The position numbers and the translations under genes were made by a program. The notes beneath the pieces are model-generated. The model had not been told where the DNA came from. It made no database searches and saw nothing but the letters and a program-made list of their open reading frames with translations. DNA of 64,000 nucleotides from Pyrrhosoma nymphula (lineage: Eukaryota; Arthropoda; Insecta; Odonata; Coenagrionidae), in contig OY754330.1 in the NCBI GenBank assembly GCA_963573305.1, forward strand, positions 17,456,596 to 17,520,595, in the 5' to 3' direction. This document shows positions 24,461 to 36,340 of the stretch, in pieces (within the stretch, counting starts at the first letter, position 1; each line of letters opens with the position of its first letter).

Positions 24461-25455
24461 TTAAAGGGTCGATTACATAGAGTGATTTACAAGCTACAAG
24501 CCGGCGAATTCACTAGCTGCTAGTAAACTTGCCCAGTATAGGTAATCATGTTCACTGGCTAACTAGCAGATTATAAATAATTTGCGGGAAAGTTAAAAGC
24601 CGGGCTATTTGACTAGCTACTCGCTGGCGTGTAGGCTTGTTAGCTAGTAAACTAGCCGTGTGCTATCATAGTTACTATTGAACTACCTGCGAGCATCCCG
24701 GTGGTTCCTGGTTTCAGTGTCTACAAAATGTCGACGGAACTAGTTCGCGCGGGAGTCGTCTAGTATTTTAGCTCATTCTATCAAGAAAGAGTAAAAAAAA
24801 TGAATAGATGTTAAGAAATTCCACAATATTATTTACGTTTCACTCCATTTGTTAGCGCTAGAACACCCAGTAAAGTTCAGCTAATGAATGAAGTAAAAAA
24901 AAACGAATTCACAACGCGATTTAAACTCGCAAGCTAGTTGGTTACTGACCGAGTGGATAGTTGAGTGTGTCATCATCACCATCGCACTAGTTAACTTGCC
25001 AGCTTCTTAACTCGCCGGCTTGTAGCTTGTATACTCGTTCAATGTAAAGCCTCAATTACACGAGGCGAGTTTACAAGCTACAAGCCGGCTTTTTCACAAG
25101 CAGCTCGTAAACTAGTCCAGTGTACTCGATGCACTCGCTCCGTTTGCTGCTTGTTAAAAAGCTCTGGAAAAAGTTGAACTGCCGGCGACTTTACACACCA
25201 CTCGCCGGGTTTTGAGTGAGATAGCTTGTAAACTAGCCACGTGTACTCACAGTAGGTTGTGCACAAGTTGCTAGTAGCATTGGTCAGCAGACGACAACAC
25301 GTGGTTTCCCCACGCCAGCTAGTTGGCTACTGAGCAAGTGGGAACTTTTGTGTGTACTCGACTACTAGCGTACTCGCCGACTCGCCGGCTTTTTACAAGC
25401 CGGCTTGTTAGCTTGTAAACTCGCCCCGTGTACTTGAGGCTTAATCGACCCTTAA
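24461..25455. mobile_element. Composite palindromic element (about 1 kb, multiple inverted arms)
   Basis: The whole block is bounded by AAGGGTCGATTA (24464-24475) and its complement (25442-25453). Inside are two adjacent palindromic units. Unit 1 runs from about 24474 to 25052, with ends TTACAT...TACAAGCTACAAGCCGGC and complement. Unit 2 runs from about 25047 to 25447, with ends AAGCCTCAATTACACGAGGC and near-complement. Variants of CTAGTAAACTNGCC and ACAAGCCGGC recur many times in both orientations. It has no coding capacity, so it is best read as one or two long-TIR MITEs with subterminal repeats. The superfamily is unknown. Confidence 0.75.
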
Positions 25456-26102
25456 AACCTCCTTGAAAAGCGTAATTTCTCCTCCTAGGACACCTGGAAT
25501 CGTAGTTGAATTTGAAATCAGGCGCCCATCCCAAAATGGAGAATGGGTTGTTCACGGATGCACGCGAGAGAGAAATCCACGAGGGTTCGTGACTCACAAC
25601 ACGTGAGAATCGAGTGGCCATTAAGCGGCACGCGGCTCTTAATTATATTATACACGGTAACACTTTCCCTTTTTTAATCGTGTTTTTCGTTACCATAGGG
25701 AGACGAAGATAAAAAAAATACGCGCCCATAAAAGCCTGCCCGCTGTCACACGGAATCGACGGCGCTCTATCCCCTCACGCGAGAGAAATGAAAAGGATTC
25801 TGGCTCACAGCACGCGGGGGAAATGTTTCGGCTCTGATTACACGTGCTTCTCTGAATGAGGGCGAACCGCCGTTTTTATAACGGGGCGACGCAAATAGCC
25901 GGGGAATGCTTTTTTAAGCGGCGTGTGTACTTGCACGCGATATACTTTTCTTGACACCTTGTGGATAGTTATCCTCACGGTCACGCGTGGAAATAACTGA
26001 GAGAAATCGCTGTTTTAACTCCCGGATTTAGCATCTAGATTGGAAACGTCTAATAAAATGAGGTATTTTTACTACTTTGCCAAAGCTAGCTTTTGCCATA
26101 GC
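25456..26102. other. Unannotated stretch
   Basis: A 100-codon antisense frame (25319-25621) starts in the palindromic element and is not a gene. Nothing else is recognised. Confidence 0.5.
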
Positions 26103-26754
26103 TAGCCATACTTAATAGAAGTGTAGCTCTTAGTAGTAGTACTCCCTAATACTTGAGACCTTATCTGCTACCTAGTACTTACAGCACGCCGTGCATACTT
26201 CCAGCATAACTTTTGAATCTCTTTCCATTTCTACATCTACAAAATACCTTGCAAGCCCCTCAGGGGTGTGTGGCAGCGGGTGAGTATTCACCAACATGCA
26301 TTACACTATACCCTAAAGTTAGTGTAACTATGAACAATTATGCATAAGCATAAATCGCTGATGTTTGTCAGGAGGCGAAGCCTCACAAGAATTTACTACA
26401 CTATAGATATGCTACCAATGTTAGATAGGCCGTTAGTATTTATGTGTTTTGCAACTACATAAACGGGTAGAAATTCAAGTGTTATGCTAAAAACATGCTC
26501 GGCGTGTTGCTAGTACTTTAAATGCTACATTTATGTAGTTGTAAAATGGATAAACACTAATGGCCCCTCTACCATAGGTAGCATATCTGTAGTGTAGTGC
26601 ATTCTTGTGAGGCTTTGCCTTGTGACAAGCATTAGCTACTTATGCCAATGCATAATTAGTCGTAGTTACATTAGGGTATAGTATAATGCATGTTGGTTAC
26701 TACTCAGCCCCTGCCACACACCCTTGAGGTGGCTTGCAGGGTATTTTGTAGATG
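26103..26754 (+). mobile_element. LINE 3' UTR and tail, interrupted by an inverted copy
   Basis: The plus-strand copy runs from GTGTAGCTCTTAGTAGTAGT to about 26225. It resumes at about 26518 (TATGTAGTTGTAAAATGG) and ends at TTTTGTAGATGAATAG. The joined halves follow the order of the uninterrupted copy at 27.7-28.05 kb. The inserted 26226-26517 is a second copy of the same 3' UTR in reverse. Confidence 0.85.
26226..26517 (-). mobile_element. Nested LINE tail (minus) inside a plus-strand LINE tail
   Basis: It starts with CTACATCTACAAAATACC, the complement of the TGTAGATG tail, and continues backwards through CAGGAGGCGAAGCCTCACAA to about GTGTTGCTAGTA. CATTT occurs at both junctions and may be a short target duplication. 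Confidence 0.8.
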
Positions 26755-27607
26755 AATAGTAAATAATTAGAAATGTTTACGCTCAGAATCATCTAAGATT
26801 ATTTTTTTGCCATTCGAAGCATACTATCTTCGTTTTCAAAAGCAGGAACAGGAGACAACGAGAGAGGTAGGGAAGCGGGGATAAAATCTGAATCTAACTT
26901 CTGGTGAAATTATGGATATGAAGCTAAAGGTCTATTGGCTTCTTAACTACAGCTGCAAAACTACAGCTCTAAATTTACATTTTTTCCAGTCTATACGGAC
27001 TTTCTCATTCCCCTTTTAATAACCAGCGACTTCAAGTCAAATCTTTGCGAATGAGAGGTTCTCTCGCATGGAAATAACTTTACTAGCCTTCGTCAAGGAA
27101 TGAATGCCATCTAAAATGACTGAAATAGGAATCATAATGACTTTTTCGAGGAGAAAGATTTAATTTTGATGACGAGAGGCGGAGTTGGCGTATGCTCCTA
27201 TTCGCCAGTTCGTCCATAGACTGCGAAGCCACCTGAGGAGCTAAGAATCCTCTCCAAAGGGAGATTGCGCTCGTATGGAACAGCCGACTCGTCTTACACT
27301 CATAGCTGGTTGAGTATTCGGCGGCAGAGGGTGGGTATTTTGATCTCAGCATTCAACGTGAACATAATTCGTGTGTAACATAATTAATAAAGGATGCACA
27401 GAAGATCGGCATGATACGTTAAACGCCGTTATGATAATCTATTTGGTGTTACTGACCTTTTGCAGCAAAAGGGATGGGAATCTTTTTCAGAACGACGATT
27501 AAAATTTAGACTCAATTTATTATGTAAGTTACAAACAGATTTATTCTTTGAAGATATTAATAATATTTTACGAAATCCGAATTACTACGGTAGATCAGAT
27601 AATGAGA
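26755..27607. other. Unannotated stretch
   Basis: An 89-codon antisense frame (27083-27352) has no recognisable domain. Confidence 0.5.
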
Positions 27608-28052
27608 ATACAATAACGTAACAAGACTGCAGAGCGGACAGATTTATAATGTCATTTTTCCCGGGAAAGATAAGAGACCATAACAGCTGCCGATGAGATT
27701 TTTAACTAAGTTTACTGATAGGTAGTGTAGCTCTTAGAAGTAGTAGTAATCCCTAATACTTGTATCCTTATCTACTACCAGTTACTTGCAGCACGCCGAG
27801 CATGTTTTTAGCATAACTCTTGAATCTCTACCATTTTATGTAATTGCAAAATACATATGTACTAACGGCCCATCTAACATTTGTAGCATATCTATAGTGT
27901 AGCAAATGCTTGTGAGGCTTCGCCTCCTGACAAACATCAGCGATTTATGCTAATGCATCAATAGTCGTAGTTGTGCAATGCATGTTGGTGACTACTCACT
28001 CCCTGCCACACACCATTGAGGAGGCTTGCAGGGTATTTTGTAGAGATAGATG
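27608..28052 (+). pseudogene. LINE 3' end, most complete copy (C-terminus, 3' UTR, tail)
   Basis: The frame gives CRADRFIMSFFPGKIRDHN then a stop, and the 3' UTR is uninterrupted: CTCCCTAATACTTG-like, CAGCACGCCGAGCATG, GCTTGTGAGGCTTCGCCTCC, TGCATGTTGGTGACTACTC. It ends CCTGCCACACACCATTGAGG and TTTTGTAGAGATAGATG. This copy sets the order used to read the others. Confidence 0.85.
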
Positions 28053-29412
28053 AATTCAGAAGCTTGCAGAAATGATTCAGAAGCTCAATTCACTAATTTC
28101 AATTAAATAAAGCCTAATCGGAGGTATTACAAGGACACTCAATCACTAAATCCAGACTTTGTGATGGAGAAGGGCAAGGTACTGATATTAAACAAAATTC
28201 CGTCCACACGTTACAGGTTGATGGATTTTAAGATACTGATGGTGACGGATTCTCGAGTTCTTTCTCCACCATGGAGCATCGCTGTTCTGAGGAATATACT
28301 AACCGATTGCTTGCGGAAACTTCTGTAACCAAACCGGAGGCATTGCTGTCATCGCAGGTCCCTGAAAGTCCAAGTATTTTAGCGTAAAATAAAGAAAATA
28401 GTTTCTATTTTTAAATACTCATAATTGTGCATGCTCCCTTATATAAGGACATAGGATCTCAATAATTTCTGCTCCAGTAACGGTTCTCAATAATTATTAC
28501 GGCAACAATTTTCCACGAAGATAAATTTATCAAAAGCTTCCAACAGATTTCGTCGTTTTCCTCGCGACACCAGTATAAATGCTGATAAGGAATTATCTAA
28601 GAAAGAAATTCCTCATGTTGCAGGGATACTATAAAAAGGGCCGAGTAAATGAGAATAAATTTCACTATTTCACCCATGAAGCCCTGAAAATAACATGCAC
28701 AAGTGACCTCCAGATAGAAGTGCGAGTGGAACACAGAGGAACTTTTGTGACAGCTTTAAGCAGAAGGAAGGTAAATATCCTTAACACTTGGGGAAGTAAC
28801 AAACTATTAGAGGTAAAATACGGGGAATACGAGTAGTGAAATAATATGCGAAGAAAACGGAAATAAATTAAATCCATCCGTCCATGCGGAGGGAACACAA
28901 AATGACAATATAGGGAGGCTGAACAAATGGACACTTCTTACAGCAAAGTTCGGCGAGTGACAGCAAACACATATCTCTGAAAAATCGCGAGCAACTAATT
29001 TCTATTTTAAAATATGATTTTGAATAAGGAGTCCAGATTCATGTATAACCTGAATGGTTCAAGTTTTTCAGAGATTTTATTGAAATATGCTAAAAAACGA
29101 CTGAGCATTCAATAGTAGCTGCCAATTTTTTACTCTCGATGGAAAGCGTCAAATGTCAGTCTTACAACAAGTCAGTCGGTCTAACAACGAGTAGGTTGTT
29201 AAGAATATAGGTGCAAACCGGGAAATACATAAATATCAGTTTTTTCAAACACGCCAATCAAGATGAAAATATGTAATATTTTTAAGAATGCATAACACTG
29301 GATTTGACTGTATAAGAATGATATTATACTGTTAGCACACAAAGGGAAAACATTTTTGAAGCAACTGTGAACTTTATTTTGGAGATTGATGCCTTTACAT
29401 TTATGTCTTCAC
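28053..29412. other. Unannotated stretch
   Basis: Opposing frames of 85 and 89 codons at 28579-28934 overlap and lack recognisable domains. Confidence 0.5.
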
Positions 29413-29457
29413 ATTAAAGGGATATGTAGTATTTAGATACTACATATACCTTTAATG
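29413..29457. repeat. Short near-perfect hairpin
   Basis: CATTAAAGGGATATGTAGTAT, a 4-nt loop (TTAG), then the near-exact complement. It may be the core of a small MITE. No TIR or TSD was identified. Confidence 0.7.
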
Positions 29458-29739
29458 GAAGATATCAAAATCATTAAATTCTGCCATTTGAACAGAGAGT
29501 GAATGAAGATGAATGAAACAATAAACAATTAGGGTCTTAACCAATAGCAGGTATTCTAATTTGAAGAATTTTATGCACTTGATCTTCATTGAAATCTTCG
29601 GGCATGAACTGGTCACCATTTCACTCAAAACTTATACGCTTATAAAGAAACATCATAAAAATAATGAATGATAAGGAATATTTGATCCATGAACGCCGAG
29701 AACAATACGGAAGAGTACGCGAGATTGAGAAGGGATGTG

Positions 29740-30640
29740 ATGGAGAAGGAGGCGTAGGATGAAGGAGAGAAGTCAAAAGGAGGGAGGGGGTTAGTTTTGG
29801 GGGGGGAGGAGGAGGTGGAGGAGAGGAGGAGGAGGGGAAGGGGGCGTGTCTGCATACAAAATGAAAATCCATTCCCAAGGCCTCCTTCCTCTCTTTTGAG
29901 GATGCTTTTGGAGGCGGCTACTGGAGGATCCTTTGGCCGTGGCCATATTAAAGCGAGCAGGAAGACTGGGAAGAAGGGAGTTTTGGCTTGAACGGTTACG
30001 TCGGCCAACCTTGGGAGGGGGATGGATAGGGGGTGAAGGAAGGGGACGGGGTTGCGTGAAAGAGGGAAGGGGGATGAAGTGGGAGGCCGGTAGGGGTCTG
30101 GGGGAGAGAAGTAGGATAAGTGGGTCGCAGTGCGGGTCCCGAAAGGGGATTTCAGCGGGAGTTGGTAACTATTTGAAGGGAGTGACCTGTTACCACCCCC
30201 CAGACCCCCTTGACTAGAAGGAAGCTCCGGCCGGATCACTATAGGGGGAGTTGAAATGCACGGTGTGACTCTTGTCCTGCCCTCATACCTCCTGGCCTTC
30301 CCCCAAGTGTGTGTGACCCTACTACCTTTTGACCCTCACCACCCACTCCCCAACCAAACTATGCTCACGGCAACACGTCCACCAGTTTCCCGGTCCCGCA
30401 GCGAGGGGGCGCGCGCCTTTGGCCATTAGCGAGCGGATGTGCGTGTGTCTCTCTCCCAGCGTTGGACCTTTTGTCTTGCCTCGTCCACCCCCCCACCCCC
30501 GGCCGCCCCACCCCACCTACCTCCCTCCTCGCGACTAGAACTCCGCCCCCAAACCCCCACCACCTCCCACCCCCCATTGTCCACTCCCAAAACACTGCAA
30601 CCAGCAGAGCCCGACCCTTGAACGGGACACAGGCGTGCCG
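29740..30640. repeat. Strand-skewed block: purine-rich then pyrimidine-rich
   Basis: The + strand is A/G-rich with many G-runs from about 29740 to 30200. It then switches to C/T-rich with many CCCC runs from about 30240 to 30620. Long proline/serine- or glycine/arginine-rich frames (up to 199 codons antisense at 29640-30239) are consequences of this skew rather than evidence of genes. Confidence 0.6.
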
Positions 30641-30920
30641 AGGTTGCCAACCGACGGCAAAGATCTTCTCTAAACAAGTTAAAGGAACAAAAATCAATGA
30701 CCACCGGGCAGTGATAGGACGCGAGCTGCAGCATAATCATGGTGGCCACATGAGGTCTGGGGAGGGAAATTCCGTGAGCTTTCCCTGATTTCCACATAAA
30801 TTTTTTTCTGAGTTTCTCTAAGGTTTCGGAGCCATTGCAAAAACTTTCATTTATTTTTCCTGTGCTTAACTATCTTTCTATAAATTTGATTGTTTCAGGA
30901 TTGACTTCGTGGAAGGGAAA

Positions 30921-31113
30921 GATATCCATATTTGAATAAAATACTTCGTATTTTTCCACACTTGATTTAAAACTGCGACCAGTTGATAAGACCAGACCAG
31001 AGCAGTAGATAAGGCATCTTCTGGCCAGAAGATGATTTGACAAGATCAAACCGGTCACAGTTTAAAATAAAGTGTGAAAAATTACGAAATATTTTTTTTC
31101 AAATATGGATATC
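30921..31113. mobile_element. Foldback element FB2 (193 bp palindrome)
   Basis: The outer ends are GATATCCATATTTGAATAAA and its near-complement. The inner parts are less well paired. Reading outward, the right arm has CAGAAGATGAT, a stem GAT...ATC, then AAACCGGTC, followed by AATAAAGTGTGAAAAATTAC. That last motif is shared with FB1. The hammerhead-like core is degraded: U4 and G12 are not conserved. Confidence 0.65.
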
Positions 31114-31299
31114 CTTCTCTAAATCCTTACTGCCAGTAACAATTGTGTAAGCCTCAGAAAATAAAAAAAACTAATAATATTTTGAAAACATTGGAATTAT
31201 GGATCCTCACGCTAGAAACTTAAGGGATGGCTGTATTTATTATATAATCCGAACGATCAGGCTGAATTCCACATTTTCACAGTGATTACATTTACAGTC

Positions 31300-32838
31300 A
31301 CAGATGACCAGAACCAAATGGAGGAAGACAACCGTGGACCAGGGATACTAAGAAGCGAATTTGAGAGAGCAGTAAGAGCCCTAAGAATGGAAAGGAGCCC
31401 AGAGAAAATAAAATTAGCAGAGAAGTAATCAAAGCACTTGGTGAAAAAGCACGAGACGTACTATATGGAATAATCCAAGATTGCTACGAATCCGGAAAGC
31501 TGCCAGAAGACTTCAGGAGGAGCTCAATGGTGACCATACTGAAGAGATCAAGGGCTGAGAAGTGCGAGGAGCAACGAACCTTGAGTCTTGTGTCACATGC
31601 CTACAAAATCCTTACTCGGATAGTAGTCAGAAGAATTGAAGGAAAAATTGAAGAAAACCTGTTTGAAAACCAATTTGGATTTAGAAAGAATAAGGTACAA
31701 GGGAGGCAATACTATGCCTGAGACTACTGGTAGAGAAAATGATCCACGTGAGCAAGCAATTGTATATAGCCTTCGTGGACTTGAAGAAGGCATTCGATAA
31801 TGTCGAATGGAATAAGATGTTCAATACTATGGAAAAACCTGGCTTGGGCAACATTGACAGAAGAATCATCTACCAGATCTACAAGGATCAGGTGGCCACA
31901 ATACACACGCAAGATGGAAGAAATATGGAGGTAAAAATTAACAAAGGGGTCGGACACGGATGTAACCTGTCACCAGCACTCTTCAATATGTGCATGGAGG
32001 AAGCAATAAAAGAAATAGAAGGACAAGGAATCAAAGTGAATGAAGAAGAAATCAACATGCTACGCTTCGCTGATGATATCGTCATCGTAGCAGAAAACAA
32101 GGAAGTCCTACAGAACTCACTGAACACAATTGAAAGTGTTCCAGGAATACTAAATGAAAGTAAATAAGAAGAAAACCAAGATACTTGTGTGAGGAAGAGA
32201 GAGAGTAGTGGCCGACGTCCGCATCAAAGGAGAAAGATTGGAGCAAGTGGAATTATTCACCTACCTCTGGAGCACCATTACCTGGGATGGAAGAAGCACG
32301 ACAGACATCAAGCGTCGAATAGTCCAAGCTAAGACGGCATTCATGACCAAAAGGCCGCTACTCTGCTGGAAGAGCATAAGACTGGAGACAAGGAAAAAAT
32401 ACGTGAAAACATTCGTGTGGGCAGTGACACTCTACGGATCACAAGCATGAACCATTGGAAAAACTGAACAGAAAAGAATGGAAGCCTTTGAGACCTGGTG
32501 CTGGAGGAGGATGCTAAAGATCAAATGGACGGATAGGGTGAGAAACGAGGAGGTATACAGAAGAGTTGGAGAAGAAAGAGCACTGCGGAGCACCATACGC
32601 CAAAAAAGAGCACGGTGGGTTGGCCATGTTATGGGACACAGCGATTACATAGGAAGCATAATAGAGGGAAAAATTGAAGGGAAAGTCCCCAGAGGAAGAC
32701 AAAGAGACAAGTACTTGGGGAAAGTCAAGAGGGATACGGGGAAGAAGAACCATAGGGAAGTGAAGGAAATGGCATGGGATAGGGCGAAATGGAGGGCTGC
32801 AGTATACCAATCCTAGGATTGTAATTCTATGATGATGA
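31300..32838 (+). pseudogene. LINE reverse transcriptase, 5'-truncated and broken
   Basis: From 5' to 3': a pre-RT segment (31330-31520); KILTRIVVRRIEGKIEENL and NQFGFRKNK (31605-31690); QLYIAFVDLKKAFDNVEW, RT block A, near 31757; GHGCNLSPALFNMCMEEAIK, block B; MLRFADDIVIV with FADD at 32066-32077; a thumb segment (32208-32447); and a C-terminal basic region with RMLKIKWTDRVRNEEV and RARWVGHVMG. It ends AVYQS* at 32816, followed by ATGATGATGATA. Frameshifts lie near 31725 and 32165. A TGA replaces an expected Trp codon at 32448-32450. The endonuclease domain is missing. It is similar to abundant insect endonuclease-RT LINEs; the clade is not assigned. Confidence 0.9.
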
Positions 32839-33889
32839 TACATGCACAGCATGGATGAACCCATGAACTGTTGGGTGTAGAGCAAACAAGCAGGAATTAA
32901 TTATTGGTACAAATGTAATCTATTATTTAAATTTTATTTTCCGGATGACTTAGGAAAGTAAGGTATTCTCCGATGAAAATATGCATTGGTGAATATCTAA
33001 TTTAACTAGTTAGAGAACAAAGAGTTCCCCAGTTGACCCACAGGGAGGGATTGGAATGCCCACCACGGAAGTATACGTTAAGAGGAAAGACGAAACCCAC
33101 TCCGACTTCTAAAAATAGCCATACGAACCGTTTAACTAACCTGAAATTACAAATTCTATTTCGAAAAGTTAATTGACTCCAACGCGAGTACGTAATTGTC
33201 TGTGCTTCTTTAATCAAACTTGTAGCCTAAAAAATAGATAAAAAGAGAGTTAGCGTCTTTCAACTGAACTTTCTTTGACATTCTTGGTCACTTCCAGGGA
33301 CTTCCGGATGAAACTGTGCTAAACTCTCTAAGCGACCCAATGCGAAAATGACTACCACCCATTGCGTAACCTGACAGAAAAAATAAACTTGAAGATTAAC
33401 ATTAAAATACTTATATATTCCAAAGGACAACTGGAAGACATACAAATGCTATGGGAAAAGCAAAGGAACTCATTTAGCAGACGAACCTGAAGGAATTATT
33501 TCAATTAAAAGCACTTAAAGACATCACATTTATTAAATTTACCCTTGCAACCGCTTGCGACATTTTTGGTCGACTTGAACGTGCAACTCAAGTCGTTCGC
33601 TTAAATGGATATAAAAAATGTTCACATGAAAAAGAAACTTGGAATTAATTTTATTAACTCCGACTACAGAAATTTCCATTCCGCGGTATTGTTAGCACCA
33701 GATAAAGTGCAAAAGTATTTCCTCGGAAAAATTTCTCGAAACGAATTTGCGCTCGACTAAAGGTACCCTTAGTACAGAGGAGCAAGAGTAAACACGAAGT
33801 AGTGAATGAATTGATGGTAAATTAGGGCCAAGGGACAGCAGTTCAGAAGTCTCTCCTATGGCTTTACTGCCATAGCAAAACTTTTACAA
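32839..33889. other. Unannotated stretch
   Basis: Only short antisense frames; nothing recognised. Confidence 0.5.
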
Positions 33890-35034
33890 TGGGACGCTTT
33901 TTCGCGGAGGATAGGCGCCATTTTACCCTTTTCTCCCGGATTGCCCGCAACATTCAGTGCGTCCGACCATTTCCTCCTTTCCTCTCCTCACCCCCCCGCC
34001 GCAAACTCCTCCCCGCTTTTTCCTCATCGATATCACTGCTCCCTTGGCTACGGGGTCTGGCGAAAGAAGTCCTCCTTCCCCCACAACTTCCCTCCTCATA
34101 CCCTCATATCTTTTTTTTATCATTATTTTTTTATTAATTTTATATTTTGTCTAAAATTTTCGTATGTACTATTATATTTAATTTGTTTTTAAACGCTAGC
34201 TACACTATCAGTAGGAATTCACAGGTTTTTCACACCCCCCCCTTCTTGTGCGGGTGTTGTCCTGCAGTTGTTTTTTCGTAAAGGATGGAAGTATAATGAT
34301 CCTCACGTTTTTCCCAAATTTGTAAATACTTTCACACACCATGATTTCTTTGATATTTAATGTTTTTATATATATATATATATATATATATTTATTTATT
34401 TATTTATTTATTTATTTATAATTTGAATGGTATCTTTTTTAATTCACAGATTTCAACTGTACAATGATTTAGCATGACAATCATATGCTTTATGTAATTA
34501 TAATGACGAGGGTTTATATGGCAGAAGGAACAGTTTTGTTTCAATCTCGCCCAATTGTTATTTTTATTGTTATTATTTTTTTTCTTCCCCCCCTACGCCT
34601 CCCTTCCTCTCCCCTCCTTCCCTTGCCATACCTCCCCCTCTGCACCTCACCTCTCCCGCGTCACGACTTGCGACATTCCCACCGCGAGCACCTCTCTCCC
34701 ATGATGCAATTTCCCCTTTCCACTCCCCGCCCGCTTACATTGTTTTCTTTCCTTCCGGCTTCCACCAAGGGAGGGAGCCCTTTCCGAATCTCTTCCGTGC
34801 GCAGGTCCGGCCCCCAATTAAATGGCTTACCGGATGGCTTTCCGGGGGCGGATGAGTTCGCATGAGAGCTTCGCTGGCTTGGCCTCTTGCCTCTCCCGCC
34901 CTTCCCTTGACTCTTCCCCCGAAAGGACAGGACTCTCCCTCTAACCCCATTCCCATCATGCACCACTACCTCCTACACCGTACAGTGACCTACACACTCC
35001 TCACTTGATCGCCATCCACTGCGTAAAACGTTGG
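33890..35034. other. Pyrimidine-rich low-complexity region
   Basis: The + strand is C/T-rich at about 33960-34110 and 34560-34990. Frames on both strands (up to 126 codons) are low-complexity. A short (TA)n then (TTTA)n microsatellite lies between them. Confidence 0.5.
34367..34421. repeat. (TA)n followed by (TTTA)n microsatellite
   Basis: An alternating TA run of about 24 nt passes directly into about seven TTTA units. Confidence 0.9.
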
Positions 35035-35135
35035 ACAACTTTTTTTCAATCATTGCACTTATGATGAGGTACGCAGTCACGCGCACGGTTGCGAAGATAT
35101 ATAACAATGAGGGTGAAATTCGTAATGAAAAAATA
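35035..35135 (-). mobile_element. SINE body fragment (minus)
   Basis: The reverse complement reads TTTTTTCATTACGAATTTCA, then CTTCGCAACCGTGCGCGTGA and CATCATAAGTGCAATGATTG. This matches the body of the SINE at 35.9-36.1 kb. The tRNA-like head is absent. Confidence 0.7.
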
Positions 35136-35164
35136 TTTGTTAATTAAGTTAGTAAGTAACTTAG

Positions 35165-35395
35165 TTAAATAATTAAGCCTCGGTGGCGGCGGGGTAAAGT
35201 CCTTGCCTGTTGATCCGAGGGTCGCGGGTTCGAGCCTCGCCTGGGTCGGTTTTTCACCTGCCCAGGGCATGGGTGTGTATGTCAAGTGCTGGTGGTACGG
35301 CCCCTGCGAAGCCTGACGACAAGCCAATGCCTTATCGGGATCGCAGGGGCATATGGACCACCAAAATCGTCCTAGAGAAAAAAACATTGATGAAG
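35165..35395 (+). mobile_element. tRNA-derived SINE (second family)
   Basis: The head GCCTCGGTGGCGGCGGGGTA has a B-box GGTTCGAGCCT (35228-35238). It is followed by an unrelated body with CTGGTGGTACGGCCCCTGCG and, further on, the partly complementary CGCAGGGGCATATGGACCAC, which may form a stem. It has a short A-rich end (AGAAAAAAACAT). The head differs from the other SINEs in the window. Confidence 0.65.
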
Positions 35396-35814
35396 TAAGA
35401 ATTAAGATGGATGGGCACTGGAGATTAGCTTCCAATGAAAGAGTCTACAGAGAAATAGAACCTGTAATGAGCACAATGAGAAAGAAACGAATCTTATTCT
35501 TTGGACACCTAATCAGAACACCAGAAAACAGAATAAGCCAAAAGATGATGGAAAAATTATGGAACAGTAAGGCCAGTGCAAGATGGATAGCAGAAATTAA
35601 GGAAGATATGAGTGAATTACACATTACATTAGAAGATTTGAAAGAAAAGACAGATGCTATCGTGAAACTCAAGGACAAACAGATCAGACTACAAACCAAG
35701 ATCATCAAACAGAGAATAGGAAGGGTAATAATCTCAGATGAAGAAAGAAAGCTACGATCCGAGCGAATGAAGAAATATTGGGCTGAGAGAAAACAGAAGA
35801 AATCCAGAAGATGA
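35396..35814 (+). pseudogene. LINE RT C-terminal fragment
   Basis: The frame, open to the stop at 35812-35814, contains RKKRILFFGHLIRTPENRIS, KLWNSKASARWIAEIKEDM and a highly basic end SERMKKYWAERKQKKSRR*. This is the C-terminal segment seen in many arthropod LINE RTs, where a K-R-x-x-F-x-G-H-L motif follows the thumb. No catalytic RT motif is present, because the element is 5'-truncated at the preceding SINE. Its intact frame probably reflects a short, fairly young fragment. Confidence 0.75.
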
Positions 35815-35872
35815 CTAATGTGGTCCAATGAAGGCCATAAAGTTAAAAATAAAATAATTAATGAGATGGATT

Positions 35873-36140
35873 GGTGGTGTAACTGGCTAGCACATCTGAC
35901 CGGTACTTGGAAGATCTGGGTTCGAATTCCGGTCAAGTCAAATGATTTTTTCATGGCGAATTTCACCGGCTTTAGTGTATATCTTTGCACCCGTGTGCGT
36001 GACAGCGTAACTCATCATTTGTACAATTGCAATGATTGGCAAAATTGTCAAGCTTGTCGTTCTAAAGCGAAAATATTGGGTTTATTCTCCGCGACTGTGG
36101 CATATCATGTACGACAACGCCTCCTGTGCTCTGCAATGTA
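35873..36140 (+). mobile_element. tRNA-derived SINE
   Basis: The head TTGGTGGTGTAACTGGCTAG has an A-box-like TAACTGGCTAG and a B-box GGTTCGAATTCC. The body (TTTTTTCATGGCGAATTTCA, GCACCCGTGTGCGTGACAGC) is shared with 35035-35135 and, in part, with 36195-36340. Confidence 0.75.
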
Positions 36141-36194
36141 GACTGGGAACGAGAACAATCTGTTCGTATAAACCTCCGCTGAAATTCACATCGA

Positions 36195-36340
36195 ATTAAG
36201 ATGGCTTGGTGGTGTAACTATGTATTGAACTAAGTAATTTACACACCTGAAAGGAAATTGGGAGATCCGTGTTCGAATCCCGGTCAAGTCAAATAACTTT
36301 TTCATGGCAAATTTCACCACCGTTGGATCACGTTGGGTTA
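36195..36340 (+). mobile_element. tRNA-derived SINE, truncated
   Basis: GGCTTGGTGGTGTAACTATG, then GTTCGAATCCCGGTCAAGTC and TTTTTCATGGCAAATTTCAC. It is the same family as the previous copy, with the A-box region disturbed and the body cut short. Confidence 0.7.

Noticed and set aside
1444..28052. Initial reading of the TGTAGATG-tailed repeats as SINEs
   Set aside because: Three copies encode the LINE ORF2 C-terminus just before the shared UTR, so they are 5'-truncated LINEs. No tRNA-like promoter is present.
29640..30239. 199-codon antisense frame
   Set aside because: A proline/serine-rich translation of a purine-skewed strand, with equally long frames in other phases and no domain.
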